DNA from: Bacteroidales bacterium UBA3824
Lineage (GTDB): Bacteria > Bacteroidota > Bacteroidia > Bacteroidales > UBA3824
Assembly: GCA_002393195.1 (NCBI GenBank)
Contig: DGIK01000224.1
Coordinates: 1-64,000, forward strand
Reading direction: 5' to 3'
DNA length: 64,000 nt
In this document: positions 42,642 through 51,480 of the stretch, one piece after another
How the letters are laid out: every line of letters starts with the position of its first letter
Position numbering within the stretch: the first letter of the stretch is position 1
The notes under the pieces: generated by a model
What the model was told of the DNA's origin: nothing
Database searches by the model: none
What the model saw: the letters and a program-made list of their open reading frames with translations, nothing else
Translations under genes and position numbers: made by a program

Positions 42642-44204
42642 ATGAAACGAACACTTATACTATTGACTTTGCTCATTATGGCGACCACCGCCATCGCCCA
42701 AAACTTTCCCGACACGCTGAGGGAATTTCGCGGTGTGTGGGTGGCGACTACCAAGCGCATCGACTATCCGCAGAAGGCTACCACAGATGCCAATACATTG
42801 AAATCCAATTACATAACATTATTATCACAATACAAAAACGCCGGATACAACGCCGTGGTGTTTCAAGTGCGCCCCGCCGCCGACGCTTTTTTCAAGTCGC
42901 CTTACGAACCGTGGAGCGAATGGCTCACCGGCAAACAGGGACGCGCACCCGTGCCCGAATTTGACCCGCTTACATTTATGGTGGAGCGCACACACGCGCA
43001 GAAAATGGAGTTTCACGCTTGGTTCAACCCATTCCGCGCCGTGGCTACAACGCAATACGCCGACGTATGCGCCAATCACATCTCCAACACCAAACCCGAA
43101 TGGTTTTTCTCGTATGGCGGCAGCAAATATTTTGACCCCGGCATCCCCGAAGTCCGCGAATACTTAATCAAGATAATCGTCGATGTAGTAAAGCGTTACG
43201 ACATCGACGGCGTACATTTTGACGATTATTTCTACCCCTACCCCGTGCAGGGCGACAATAAGAAATTCATCGAACTCCCCGACGACAAGACGTATCAAAA
43301 ATACAAGGGCAATTTCACCGACAAGGCGGCTTGGCGGCGCAACAATGTAAACGTATTCATCCGCGATTGCAACGCCGCCATCAAGAAGGAAAAGGCGTGG
43401 ATAAAATTTGGCGTGGGTCCGGCGGGCGTTTGGCGCAACAAGCGCGAAGACCCCGACGGCTCCGAAACCAATTCGCTCTCCGCCTACGACTATCTCTACG
43501 CCGACGTACTCACTTGGCTCAAAAACGGCTGGATAGACTATGCCGCGCCGCAGATATATTGGAACATCAAGCACCAATACAACCAATTTGAAAAATGCGT
43601 CCGTTGGTGGAACAATCACGCCTACGGTCGCAACATCTACATCGGACTCGGCGCATACAATCAGGAGAATGGCGGTGCCAACGGTTGGAACGACCCAAAC
43701 GAAATCCCCAACCAAATCAATATCACCCGCAAATATCCCAACGTGCAGGGAATCATCACCTACCGCAGCACCACCATCACCAAAAACCCGTTGAATATGG
43801 TAACGTTGGTAAAGCAAAAATGTTTTAATCGCGATGTGATGATGCCCCGTATGCCGTGGCTCGAAAACAGCCCCAACAGTCCCGAAGCCACCATCATCAA
43901 GGCTCCCCGCCAATACGTTGTGCATTGGACAGACGAAAAGCAACGCGCACTGCCCGCCGACGACAAACCAGTATTCTACGCCATCTACCGCGTCAAGGGC
44001 AAGAACCCCGACTTTGTACCGTCGCAAAAGAATTTCCTCAAATTCACCGACAATTGCGACCTCCGTCTATTCCACAAGGGCAAGGCTTGGTTCCGCAAAA
44101 AATTCTACACTTACAAGATAACATCCTTCAACCGTTACCACGTGGAGAGCGCACCAAGCAAGGCAATCATCATCAAATACAGCAAAAAAGACCGTGTAGA
44201 ATAA
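42642..44204 (+). CDS. Glycoside hydrolase-like 10 (GHL10/DUF187) exported protein
   Basis: 520 residues. Signal peptide (KRTLILLTLLIMATTAIAQ), then the GHL10 barrel: LREFRGVWVATTKRIDYP, YNAVVFQVRPAADAFFKS, MEFHAWFNPFRA, DPGIPEVREYLIKIIVDVVKRYDIDGVHFDDYFYPYP and WIDYAAPQIYW. The Asp residues of DGVHFDDYFYP are the likely active-site acids. A C-terminal fibronectin-like tail follows (YAIYRVKGKNPDF...). The family is thought to act on peptidoglycan or other glycans; the substrate is not known. Its stop TAA overlaps the rnhA start by one base (taATG). Confidence 0.87.
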   Translation: MKRTLILLTLLIMATTAIAQNFPDTLREFRGVWVATTKRIDYPQKATTDANTLKSNYITLLSQYKNAGYNAVVFQVRPAADAFFKSPYEPWSEWLTGKQGRAPVPEFDPLTFMVERTHAQKMEFHAWFNPFRAVATTQYADVCANHISNTKPEWFFSYGGSKYFDPGIPEVREYLIKIIVDVVKRYDIDGVHFDDYFYPYPVQGDNKKFIELPDDKTYQKYKGNFTDKAAWRRNNVNVFIRDCNAAIKKEKAWIKFGVGPAGVWRNKREDPDGSETNSLSAYDYLYADVLTWLKNGWIDYAAPQIYWNIKHQYNQFEKCVRWWNNHAYGRNIYIGLGAYNQENGGANGWNDPNEIPNQINITRKYPNVQGIITYRSTTITKNPLNMVTLVKQKCFNRDVMMPRMPWLENSPNSPEATIIKAPRQYVVHWTDEKQRALPADDKPVFYAIYRVKGKNPDFVPSQKNFLKFTDNCDLRLFHKGKAWFRKKFYTYKITSFNRYHVESAPSKAIIIKYSKKDRVE

Positions 44205-44683
44205 TGGACATCACAATATATACCGACGGCGCATCGCGTGGCAATCCTGGACCAGGCGGCTACGGCGTAGTGCTAATGAGCGGACCTTACAGGCGCGAGA
44301 TTGCCGAAGGATTCCGCAAGACCACCAACAACCGTATGGAACTCCTCGCGGTAATTGTTGGGCTCGAGGCGTTGAAAAGGCCGGGAATGAATGTTACCAT
44401 CTATTCTGATTCGCGCTATGTAGTGGACAGCGTGGAAAAAGGATGGATTTGGGGATGGATTAAGAAAGGATTTTCAGGCAAGAAAAATCCCGACCTGTGG
44501 ATGCGTTTCATCAGGATTTACCGTCAACACACTGTAAAATTCGTTTGGATCAAGGGACACAACGACACCCCAGAAAATGAACGTTGCGACCGTATGGCAG
44601 TGGCAGCGGCGTTGGATAAGGATAAATTGAAGGTGGATGAGGGGTTTGAGAATGAGGCTGCGGGAAATACGATGCTGATGTAA
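44204..44683 (+). CDS. rnhA: Ribonuclease HI
   Basis: 159 residues. Cleaves RNA of RNA-DNA hybrids. The four carboxylates are visible: Asp in IYTDGASRGNPGPGGYG, Glu in NNRMELLAVIVGLEAL, Asp in TIYSDSRYVVDSV, and Asp in ENERCDRMAVAAA; also the basic handle (WIWGWIKKGFSGKKNPDLW) and the His-containing KGHNDTPEN. Translationally coupled to the GHL10 gene by a one-base overlap. Confidence 0.95.
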   Translation: MDITIYTDGASRGNPGPGGYGVVLMSGPYRREIAEGFRKTTNNRMELLAVIVGLEALKRPGMNVTIYSDSRYVVDSVEKGWIWGWIKKGFSGKKNPDLWMRFIRIYRQHTVKFVWIKGHNDTPENERCDRMAVAAALDKDKLKVDEGFENEAAGNTMLM

Positions 44684-45283
44684 TTACAAATTATATTGTT
44701 TGGAATCCTTGCTGCCAAACCTCTCTTCCGGCTCGGCGGCGATTCTGTAATTATTGCCATCCGTTGCCCAATCGTCGTAGCCGAAGCCGACATTGGTGTC
44801 ATCGAAATCGTCCTCGAAATCTGCACTCGAAACGTCGCCAATCTTGACAGCCTCTCCCCTATTGGTAAGGTAATGCAACGTATTGAGCAACCGCGCAATG
44901 GTCAATTCGGCGTCGGCTTTGCGTTTCAATTGACATTCCCAAACCACCAACGCCGTCCATCCGTGTTGCTTGTAAAGGTCGAGGACACGGATGTCGCGGG
45001 CGCGGTTGCGGTCGATTTTCTTTTGCCAAAATTCGACATTGCTTTTGGGCAGATGGTACATCCCACATTCCTCGTGTCCGTGCCAAAAACAGCCGTTTAC
45101 AAATATCGCCAAGCCATATTTCTTGATGGAAATGTCGGGGCTGCCGGGCAAATCCTTGTTGCCAACACGAAACCTGTATCCGGCGGCATACAAGGCTCGC
45201 CGGATAATGAGTTCAGGTTTTGTGTCGCGACTATGGATTTGCGACATTACAAAAGAACGTTTGGATTGTGAGAAAACGTCCAT
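44684..45283 (-). CDS. vsr: Very short patch repair endonuclease
   Basis: 199 residues. Vsr nicks T-G mismatches that arise from deaminated 5-methylcytosine. Core motifs: VMSQIHSRDTKPELIIRRAL, GYRFRVGNKDLPGSPDISIKKYGLAIFVNGCFWHGH (with catalytic Asp), CGMYHLPKSNVEFWQKKI and WECQLK. The family normally ends near residue 140; here an acidic extension of about 50 residues (FEDDFDDTNVGFGYDDW) follows, of unknown role. The partner cytosine methylase is not in the window. Start at 45283 (MDVFSQSKRSF). Confidence 0.9.
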   Translation of the reverse strand: MDVFSQSKRSFVMSQIHSRDTKPELIIRRALYAAGYRFRVGNKDLPGSPDISIKKYGLAIFVNGCFWHGHEECGMYHLPKSNVEFWQKKIDRNRARDIRVLDLYKQHGWTALVVWECQLKRKADAELTIARLLNTLHYLTNRGEAVKIGDVSSADFEDDFDDTNVGFGYDDWATDGNNYRIAAEPEERFGSKDSKQYNL

Positions 45284-45316
45284 ACTATTAATGACAATTA
45301 TCTGACGCACATGCAA

Positions 45317-46870
45317 TTATTGCGCCCATTCAGCACCTTCGGGAGTGCGTCGCCATGCAAAATAGCTGTCGAGCACCTTCATTGCTTCGAGGCTCGGTGT
45401 CTTGCCTTCGTGCGGCGTGGGACCCGTCAGGTACATATAAGTTTGGTTTTCGTTGGTGAACTGAGGCCAATTGGGGAGGCCGTCGCCGTTGGGGTCGCCG
45501 GTCTTGGCAAAATTAGTCCAATACTTGCCCATTGCCTTGGAGAGCGCGATGTCGCTGTCGCCCTGATTGATGTGTTGGAACACGAAATTAACATCCTGAC
45601 CGTGGTACGAACCTTCGGCATTGGCGGGCGGCTGGTCAAAATAATAGATATAGACCTTGCTCTTGCCTACCTTCGACTGCAACGACGCCCAAGCCCAAGT
45701 CTGCCAACCAAATGCAGCGTCGCGCATAAGATCGCGGGCGGTTTTGTTGAGTACCTTTTCCTCGCCGAGCGGATAGGCGGCAAGCAACGCATCTGCAAAT
45801 TTGCCATAACGGTTTTTAACGATTGTGGGGTGGTTTTCGTAATTGTCGCCCCAAGAGAAACTGCCGCCCTCGTCAGAATTGTAGCCTACAAGGATGTCAA
45901 CATCGTTGAAGTCGCCCTTTTCGTAGAGTTTGTATTGGTCGTCCTTGATTACATAGCCATCGACTATGGGCCATGCACCAAATCCCGACATATCTTGACC
46001 GGCAAATTTTGCGGCGTCCAATGCGCGGAGGTCGGCGAGCGAGGATGCACCGAGTTTTTGGGCGATTGCCTTACCGTCTTGCTCTGCCATTGCGAGAGTC
46101 TTCATATTTTCGCCCGGATAGGTAGTCTTGCGTGTGGGACCAAACGAACCGCCGCTCTGCGAAATTGCCCTCTGGAACAATCCCTTAGCCAACGGCGACG
46201 CGCACAGCATACTTACCGAAATGCCGCCCGCGCTCTCGCCAAAGATGGTTACATTGTTGGGGTCGCCACCGAAATTGGCAATGTTGTTCTTTACCCATTT
46301 GAGACCGGCGATTTGGTCGAGAATGCCGTAATTGCCGCTCACGTGCTGAGGGTTTTCGGCGGTGAGTTCGGGCAAGGCGAGAAAGCCGAGGTTGCCAACG
46401 CGATATGTGATGGAAACCACCACAACACCATTCCTTGACAGGATTTCGCCGTCGTGGCTCGGGTCAGCGGTAGAGCCAAATGAAAATCCGCCGCCATATA
46501 TCCAAACCATCACCGGCATCTTGTCGCCGGCAGTCTTGGCGGGCGACCACACGTTGAGATACAAGCAATCTTCGCTGAAATTATCGGGATTGGCGTCGCC
46601 TTGGATTGGTCCTTTGGCAAATTCGGTGGTCTTCTTGACATCGGTCCACGGCGTGGCGGGCTGCGGAGCTTTCCACCGCAAATTGCCTATCGGCGGCGCG
46701 GCAAAGGGTATGCCCTTGAAGATTTTGAGGCTGTCTTTCGTGTAGCCCTCCACCTTGCCATATTCGGTGGAGACGATGTTGGTGAGTTCGTTGTTGGTGG
46801 ATTGTTGACTGCCGGTGCAGGCAGCCAACATCGCTACCAAAGCAAATAATATTGTTGTAATTCTGCGCAT
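45317..46870 (-). CDS. Carboxylesterase type B lipoprotein
   Basis: 517 residues. Lipobox LAACTGS (Cys at residue 18) predicts membrane anchoring on the outside. Alpha/beta-hydrolase of the cholinesterase class: YGKVEGYTKDSLKIFKGIPFA, EDCLYLNVW, oxyanion hole YGGGFSFGS, nucleophile Ser in FGESAGGISVSML, acid in NSDEGGSF context and His in GSYHGQDVNFVF. All triad residues are present. The substrate may be a plant or host ester. Upstream of vsr by 33 bp. Confidence 0.92.
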   Translation of the reverse strand: MRRITTILFALVAMLAACTGSQQSTNNELTNIVSTEYGKVEGYTKDSLKIFKGIPFAAPPIGNLRWKAPQPATPWTDVKKTTEFAKGPIQGDANPDNFSEDCLYLNVWSPAKTAGDKMPVMVWIYGGGFSFGSTADPSHDGEILSRNGVVVVSITYRVGNLGFLALPELTAENPQHVSGNYGILDQIAGLKWVKNNIANFGGDPNNVTIFGESAGGISVSMLCASPLAKGLFQRAISQSGGSFGPTRKTTYPGENMKTLAMAEQDGKAIAQKLGASSLADLRALDAAKFAGQDMSGFGAWPIVDGYVIKDDQYKLYEKGDFNDVDILVGYNSDEGGSFSWGDNYENHPTIVKNRYGKFADALLAAYPLGEEKVLNKTARDLMRDAAFGWQTWAWASLQSKVGKSKVYIYYFDQPPANAEGSYHGQDVNFVFQHINQGDSDIALSKAMGKYWTNFAKTGDPNGDGLPNWPQFTNENQTYMYLTGPTPHEGKTPSLEAMKVLDSYFAWRRTPEGAEWAQ

Positions 46871-46948
46871 ATTTGTAGTTTATTATGTTTATTTCTTTGG
46901 ACTGCAAATTAACATAAAAAATATCAAAACTACAAAATAAATCAGCAA

Positions 46949-48892
46949 CTATTTGCCCCTGAAACCTTTTCTGTGGTATTCGTTGCGCTCTTTTTTCTTG
47001 CGGCCAAACATATACTGATCGTCGTTGTCGTCGAAGTAGGGCGACTTGCGGCGGTCAAAATCGCGGTCGTTGCCACGGTTTAAATCATTAGAGCGGTCGA
47101 AATCCTTGTTGCCAAACATTGCTGCGCGGCGTTCCTTGCGGTTGGGCTTGTGCGGTGTGCGGTCGCGGTCGGAGCGGGTGTGTTCGCCGTTGGAGGATGC
47201 TTGCTCCACGGTAACGGACTGTCCGTCAAACTGTGCATCGCGCATTGCGTCAAGGACTTCCTGGAGATGTTCGGTATCAACCTCAAAGAAAGAGAAATTC
47301 TTCTGAATGTCGATCTTGCCGATGGAAACCTCGCGATTGTCCACCACACGATTCACAAATCCCATCATCGTGCCGGGCGACACGTGGTCCTTGCTGCCGA
47401 GCGAAATGAACAGCCTCGAATAATCCTTGCCATACTCACGGCGGTCGCGGTCGCGCTTGCCACCACGACGCTCCGAACGATCACGGCGGTCGTCACGGTC
47501 GTCAAAACGGTCGCCACGGTCGCGCTTGCGGTCTTTCTTGCGGTCCTTGCCGGATTCCTTGTCGTCGAAATCTACGTTGATATCCTTGGCATTGCGGTAA
47601 TAATCGAGGAACCTATTGAACTCCATCGACACAAATTTCTTGATAATTTGGTCGCGGCTCATATCGGCAAATTTTTCGGCAATCTGTGCGCTGAACGCCT
47701 CTATCTGCGCCTCGTCTATCTCCACATTCTTCACCTTGTCGATGAAATTGAGGAGTTGGATTTCGCAGATTTCGCGGCCGTTGGGTACAGGTTTGCGCTC
47801 AAATTTCTTCTTGCAAATCTTTTCGATGGTGCGGAGCTTGCCCTTCTCTTTGAGGTGCAAGAGCGAAATCGAAACGCCCGATTTGCCAGCCCTGCCTGTA
47901 CGTCCCGAACGGTGCACGTACACTTCGGGGTCGTCGGGCAGATTGTAATTGATGACGTGTGAGAGGTCGTTGACATCCAAACCACGCGCCGCAACGTCGG
48001 TGGCAACGAGTATTTGCAGATGACGGCTGCGGAATCGTTGCATCACATTGTCGCGCTGCGCCTGAGAAAGGTCGCCGTGGAGGGCGTCGGCATTGTAACC
48101 GTCTGCCATCAACTTGTCGGCAACTTCCTTGCACTCCATCCTCGTGCGGCAGAATACAATGGCGTAGATGTCGGGATTGACGTCGGCAACGCGTTTGAGT
48201 GCTTCGTAACGGTCTTTGGCGCGAACCATAAAATATTGATGCTCAACATTTTCGGCGGCAATATTTTTGGCAGCGACGGCTATTTCCTCCGGATTTTTCA
48301 TGTACGACTGCGCCATGCGCTCGATGTCGGCGGGCATTGTGGCAGAGAAGAGCAAAACGGTCTTGTCTTCCGGGGTGTCGGCGAGGAGAGTATCGAGGTC
48401 GTCCTTGAAACCCATCGAGAGCATTTCGTCTGCCTCGTCAAGTACGAGCCACTGGATAGCGTCGATTTTGAGGGCTTTGCGCTCCATGAGGTCGATGGCA
48501 CGTCCGGGGGTTGCCACAACAATCTGGCAACTCTTTTTCAACTGCTTGATTTGCGCGGAGATGCTTGCGCCGCCATATACGGGTACTATGGAAAGTCCTT
48601 TGAGATACTTGGAAAAATTGGTCAAATCGCCGGTGATTTGAAGGCACAATTCACGAGTAGGACAAAGTACAAGCACCTGAGTATCGGTGTTGTCGATGTC
48701 TATCTGATTGAGTACCGGCAGACCAAAAGCTGCGGTCTTGCCTGTGCCTGTCTGCGCGAGGGCGATGAGGTCGCTCCTGCTGCTTGTGATGAAAGGAATG
48801 GTCTTTTCCTGAATAGGGGTCAACTGCTCGAAACCCATTTCGGTAACGGCGTCGATGAGGGGTTGTTTCAACCCGATTTCCTGAAAGTTCAT
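46949..48892 (-). CDS. deaD: DEAD-box RNA helicase (DeaD/CsdA type)
   Basis: 647 residues. Motifs in order: Q motif FEQLTPIQEKTIP, Walker A AQTGTGKTAAFG, PTRELCLQI, LVLDEADEML, FSATMP, then the second RecA domain (IVFCRTRMECKEV, DVAARGLDV, YVHRSGRTGRAGKSG). After residue 370 come a dimerisation-like helical region, an Arg/Asp-rich linker (residues about 450-495) and a DbpA-type RNA-binding domain (LFISLGSKDHVSPGTMMGFVN). This suits ribosome assembly or cold-shock helicases. Preceded by a 126-base leader with pairing potential. Confidence 0.93.
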   Translation of the reverse strand: MNFQEIGLKQPLIDAVTEMGFEQLTPIQEKTIPFITSSRSDLIALAQTGTGKTAAFGLPVLNQIDIDNTDTQVLVLCPTRELCLQITGDLTNFSKYLKGLSIVPVYGGASISAQIKQLKKSCQIVVATPGRAIDLMERKALKIDAIQWLVLDEADEMLSMGFKDDLDTLLADTPEDKTVLLFSATMPADIERMAQSYMKNPEEIAVAAKNIAAENVEHQYFMVRAKDRYEALKRVADVNPDIYAIVFCRTRMECKEVADKLMADGYNADALHGDLSQAQRDNVMQRFRSRHLQILVATDVAARGLDVNDLSHVINYNLPDDPEVYVHRSGRTGRAGKSGVSISLLHLKEKGKLRTIEKICKKKFERKPVPNGREICEIQLLNFIDKVKNVEIDEAQIEAFSAQIAEKFADMSRDQIIKKFVSMEFNRFLDYYRNAKDINVDFDDKESGKDRKKDRKRDRGDRFDDRDDRRDRSERRGGKRDRDRREYGKDYSRLFISLGSKDHVSPGTMMGFVNRVVDNREVSIGKIDIQKNFSFFEVDTEHLQEVLDAMRDAQFDGQSVTVEQASSNGEHTRSDRDRTPHKPNRKERRAAMFGNKDFDRSNDLNRGNDRDFDRRKSPYFDDNDDQYMFGRKKKERNEYHRKGFRGK

Positions 48893-49018
48893 TTGTCGTT
48901 TTTATGTTATTAATTACCACTACGGCAATACGAACCTCCTGGCTTCTTTCCCATCTAATCCCATTGTGCGAGCCGCGTCAGCCGCCCGGAGACTTGTATT
49001 CCGCTTAAATTCAGGCTG
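48893..49018 (-). promoter_or_regulatory. Possible structured 5' leader of the deaD gene, with -7 box at 49019-49026
   Basis: A -7 box TACCTTTG (49019-49026, minus strand) implies a leader of about 120 bases. In it, gcggaatac near the 5' end can pair with gtattgccg near the 3' end, and tctcc...ggct with agcc...ggagg inside. The order of the paired parts is nested. mRNAs of cold-shock DEAD-box helicases are often controlled through their leaders. No known riboswitch consensus was recognised, and no -33 TTTG was found. Confidence 0.4.
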
Positions 49019-49077
49019 CAAAGGTAGTGAATGTTTGGGAGTTGAATGTTAAGGGAATGGTATTTTTGGGTTAAAAA

Positions 49078-50052
49078 TTATAGTTGTTCGATTTCTTCGG
49101 CAGAAAGTCCAGTAAATTTGACAATTAAATCTACTGCCATTCCATGTTCCTTCATTTGTCGGGCGATTGACAAATGAGCCTCTCTTTCGCCTTGCGCAAT
49201 GCCTTGTGCCATACCTTGCGCCATACCTTTTTGAAAACCACGTTTTTCACCGCGCTTTTCACCCTTCTCCGCACCTTCTTGATATTTGACGTTCATTGCA
49301 TCTTTCAGGACAACATAATCGTCGTACTCCTTCATATACTTTTCCTGCTCTGCACGGGTAAGTACATGATAACGAGCAATCTCACCAAGTCGCGAAAGTG
49401 CAGGAGTCTTGTCCATAAATTGTATTGAAGCCTTCATCTTGTCCATATTTGCTATGTTGTACAACCAATAATCCAATTCCGTTTTGCAGGTTTCGAGTTT
49501 CATCTTCCTTTTCCTGAAATACGGCAATTGGATTTTCCAATATTCAACGAGGTCGTTGGTTATTTCCTTTTTCTTGCTGTTGACATCTACAATGCAATTA
49601 CGCGAGACCTTGTGGTTCTCTTCTCCTGGAATTTTGAAGTTAAGGAGAAATATACCAACAACTTTGTTGATGTTGTAGTCCCACTTCTTCTTTTCCCTCT
49701 TGGTGATAGTATCCCCTTTCTGCTTGATTATATCGCCCTGATTGGAGATGCTGCGGGCTACATAATAGGTAATGCGCCTATCAAGAAACGACTGCTTCTC
49801 GTTTTGCATTTCTATTATGAACTCCTCGCCCGTGTCGAGTTTGCATTTGATGTCGTATATCACCCTGCGTGATTTTTCTTTATCACCGTCAGACTCATTG
49901 TTGAGATATGTCAGACTCACGATATTGAGTTTTATTCCGGCGTATTCAAACAACGCCGTCAGGAAACCCTTCATCACTATCTCGTCCCTGAAACACTTCT
50001 TGAAGCCGAAGTCTGTTATGGGGCTGATATACAAAAAATCTTCTTTTGCCAT
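49078..50052 (-). CDS. Rpn family PD-(D/E)XK nuclease (transposase-like)
   Basis: 324 residues. The family start is clear: YISPITDFGFKKCFRDE, then the nuclease core RVIYDIKCKLDTGEEFIIEMQNEKQSF (Asp...Glu-x-Gln, the form used by Rpn proteins), RITYYVARSISNQ. The C-terminal third has short repeats (KGEKRGEKRG; KGMAQGMAQGIAQG) leading to a small helical domain with HGMAVDLIVKFTGLSAEEI. Rpn proteins promote recombination and some act in phage defence or gene-length variation by such repeats. A second, diverged member is 480 bp upstream. Confidence 0.85.
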   Translation of the reverse strand: MAKEDFLYISPITDFGFKKCFRDEIVMKGFLTALFEYAGIKLNIVSLTYLNNESDGDKEKSRRVIYDIKCKLDTGEEFIIEMQNEKQSFLDRRITYYVARSISNQGDIIKQKGDTITKREKKKWDYNINKVVGIFLLNFKIPGEENHKVSRNCIVDVNSKKKEITNDLVEYWKIQLPYFRKRKMKLETCKTELDYWLYNIANMDKMKASIQFMDKTPALSRLGEIARYHVLTRAEQEKYMKEYDDYVVLKDAMNVKYQEGAEKGEKRGEKRGFQKGMAQGMAQGIAQGEREAHLSIARQMKEHGMAVDLIVKFTGLSAEEIEQL

Positions 50053-50208
50053 ATTGTGTTACAATAATTTTAGGCAAATGAAACAAATATTTTGGAAATA
50101 TGCAAGGAAATTGCTACATATTTTTCAAAAAAATATAAAATATAGGGTAGCTCACGGACTACCCTTGGTGTTTTCGCGCCGTTGGCGCTACGGGCGATTG
50201 GCATTGGT

Positions 50209-50236
50209 GTAGGGACGCGGCGCGCCACGTCCCTAC
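50209..50236. repeat. REP-like palindrome
   Basis: gtagggacg (50209-50217) and its exact inverted copy cgtccctac (50228-50236) around a GC-rich 10-base centre. Preceded by a small hairpin gggtag/ctaccc near 50148. Related to the palindrome at 7733-7754. Confidence 0.65.
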
Positions 50237-50389
50237 CTCCGCCACTGCCTGATATGGAAAACCATGCGCAAGGGATTGTATAAGTCATATAACTATCTGA
50301 TTTATAGGGGTTTACCTCCATTTATATTTCATATTTTTGAGTTGATCGCATTTCATGGCGTGTAAGTTTTGGTGGATTGTACATCGCTG

Positions 50390-50423
50390 CAAATATAATG
50401 AAAAAAACATAATATAGTGCAAA
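50390..50423 (-). promoter_or_regulatory. Probable promoter for the Rpn gene ending upstream at 50052
   Basis: Minus-strand TTTG (50420-50423), 22-bp spacer, TATATTTG (50390-50397). The spacer is 1-2 bp longer than usual. It would give a leader of about 330 bases containing the palindromes at 50148 and 50209. Confidence 0.5.
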
Positions 50424-50445
50424 AAATGTGAATTTTTTTCGATAT

Positions 50446-50490
50446 TACAATGGTTTCACGATATTGCCCGCCGCATACAGCGCAAGTATC
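50446..50490 (-). pseudogene. Remnant of a DUF4143 ATPase 3' end
   Basis: On the minus strand this reads LALYAAGNIVKPL-stop, nearly the end of the intact DUF4143 ATPase at 51481 (PLYAAGNIVKS-stop). 29 bases (50454-50482) are identical to 51487-51515, in the same orientation. The Rpn gene 50535-51416 lies between the two copies. Confidence 0.7.
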
Positions 50491-50534
50491 GTGTTTTTTT
50501 AGCAAAGTTTTCTACAATAATTTCCAATCATATT

Positions 50535-51416
50535 TTACAAACAAACGATTTCATCAACGGCAATGCCAGTGTATTTGGCGATGACATCAACGGGCAATCC
50601 ATCGGCTTTCATAGTGCGGGCAGTGGCAAGCAATGCTTCCGCACGTCCTTCTACTCTACCTTCTTCACGTCCTTCTTCACGTCCTTCTTCACGACCTTCC
50701 GACCGTTCTCTTGCCATTGCGTTGCGCTGCGTCATTATTTCGAGGCGGTAATCGTTATATTTGTAGAGGTCGCCATCCGAATAGGCTGAACGTTGCACAA
50801 TTTTCAACGCTTCGTTTATTTCTGGATTGTCGGTCAAGGCTTCGTCAACACTTTGCGTCGATTCGTCTATCTCCGTCAAAAACCTAAGCCACAATTCTTT
50901 GATGGCACGGTTGCCACGGTCGGCGGGCTTGTATTTGGGCAATTCTACAAATATCAACGCAAGGTCTTTACGGATGTCGTCAGGGTGGTTCTTGTTGGCG
51001 ATGTAAAACTCTTGCATATAGCCATCATCACCATCATAATCGAAGGCATCATCGTTGACAAGCGCAAGTGCATACACTTCACGCAGTCTTTCAAAAGCCG
51101 AACCCTTGTCCAATTGTTTGGAATACATCGCCGCAACATTATACAATGTCCGCGCGAAAAACTCCCCGTTCCAAAGCGACTGCATCTCCACAATGAAGCC
51201 GCGCCCATAATTGTCGGTGCAGCGAACATCCACGATGGAGAGCTTCTTGCCGGGATTGTCGGGCACAGTTTCGTTGGTGAGGTACTCCACACTAACTATC
51301 TCCATACCCTCCGGCAACGGCAATAGCGCGTTGAGAAGGCTCTTGACGAGGTTGGGATGCTCGCCAAACACCTTCTTGAAGGTCAAATCGACTTTGGGAT
51401 TGAGGTACTTTGACAT
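50535..51416 (-). CDS. Rpn family PD-(D/E)XK nuclease, second copy
   Basis: 293 residues. Start YLNPKVDLTFKKVFGEHPNL, core SIVDVRCTDNYGRGFIVEMQSLWNGEFFAR (Asp...Glu-x-Gln), then TLYNVAAMYSKQL. A perfect amino-acid repeat GREEGREEGREEG stands before the C-terminal helix ALLATARTMKADGLPVDVIAKYTGIAVDEI, analogous to the repeats in the gene at 49078. At the DNA level these are 12-bp repeats that can change number by slippage. The gene sits between two copies of the DUF4143 ATPase 3' end. Confidence 0.85.
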   Translation of the reverse strand: MSKYLNPKVDLTFKKVFGEHPNLVKSLLNALLPLPEGMEIVSVEYLTNETVPDNPGKKLSIVDVRCTDNYGRGFIVEMQSLWNGEFFARTLYNVAAMYSKQLDKGSAFERLREVYALALVNDDAFDYDGDDGYMQEFYIANKNHPDDIRKDLALIFVELPKYKPADRGNRAIKELWLRFLTEIDESTQSVDEALTDNPEINEALKIVQRSAYSDGDLYKYNDYRLEIMTQRNAMARERSEGREEGREEGREEGRVEGRAEALLATARTMKADGLPVDVIAKYTGIAVDEIVCL

Positions 51417-51445
51417 AGTGAAATGCGTTTGTTTGTTCTACGGCG

Positions 51446-51475
51446 CAAATATAATGTATTTATTTGGAAAACAAA
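51446..51475 (-). promoter_or_regulatory. Promoter of the second Rpn gene
   Basis: Minus-strand TTTG (51472-51475), 18-bp spacer, TATATTTG (51446-51453), 30 bp before the start codon. It lies in the 64-bp gap after the DUF4143 gene. Confidence 0.55.
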
Positions 51476-51480
51476 AAAAA

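Noticed and set aside
48893..49018. Cobalamin, TPP or SAM riboswitch before deaD
   Set aside because: None of the conserved core boxes of these classes could be found; only general pairing is seen.
49078..51416. Insertion sequence with transposase genes
   Set aside because: The Rpn/PD-(D/E)XK genes are often labelled transposases, but no terminal inverted repeats or target duplication typical of an IS are visible; the flanking direct repeats are gene-end copies.
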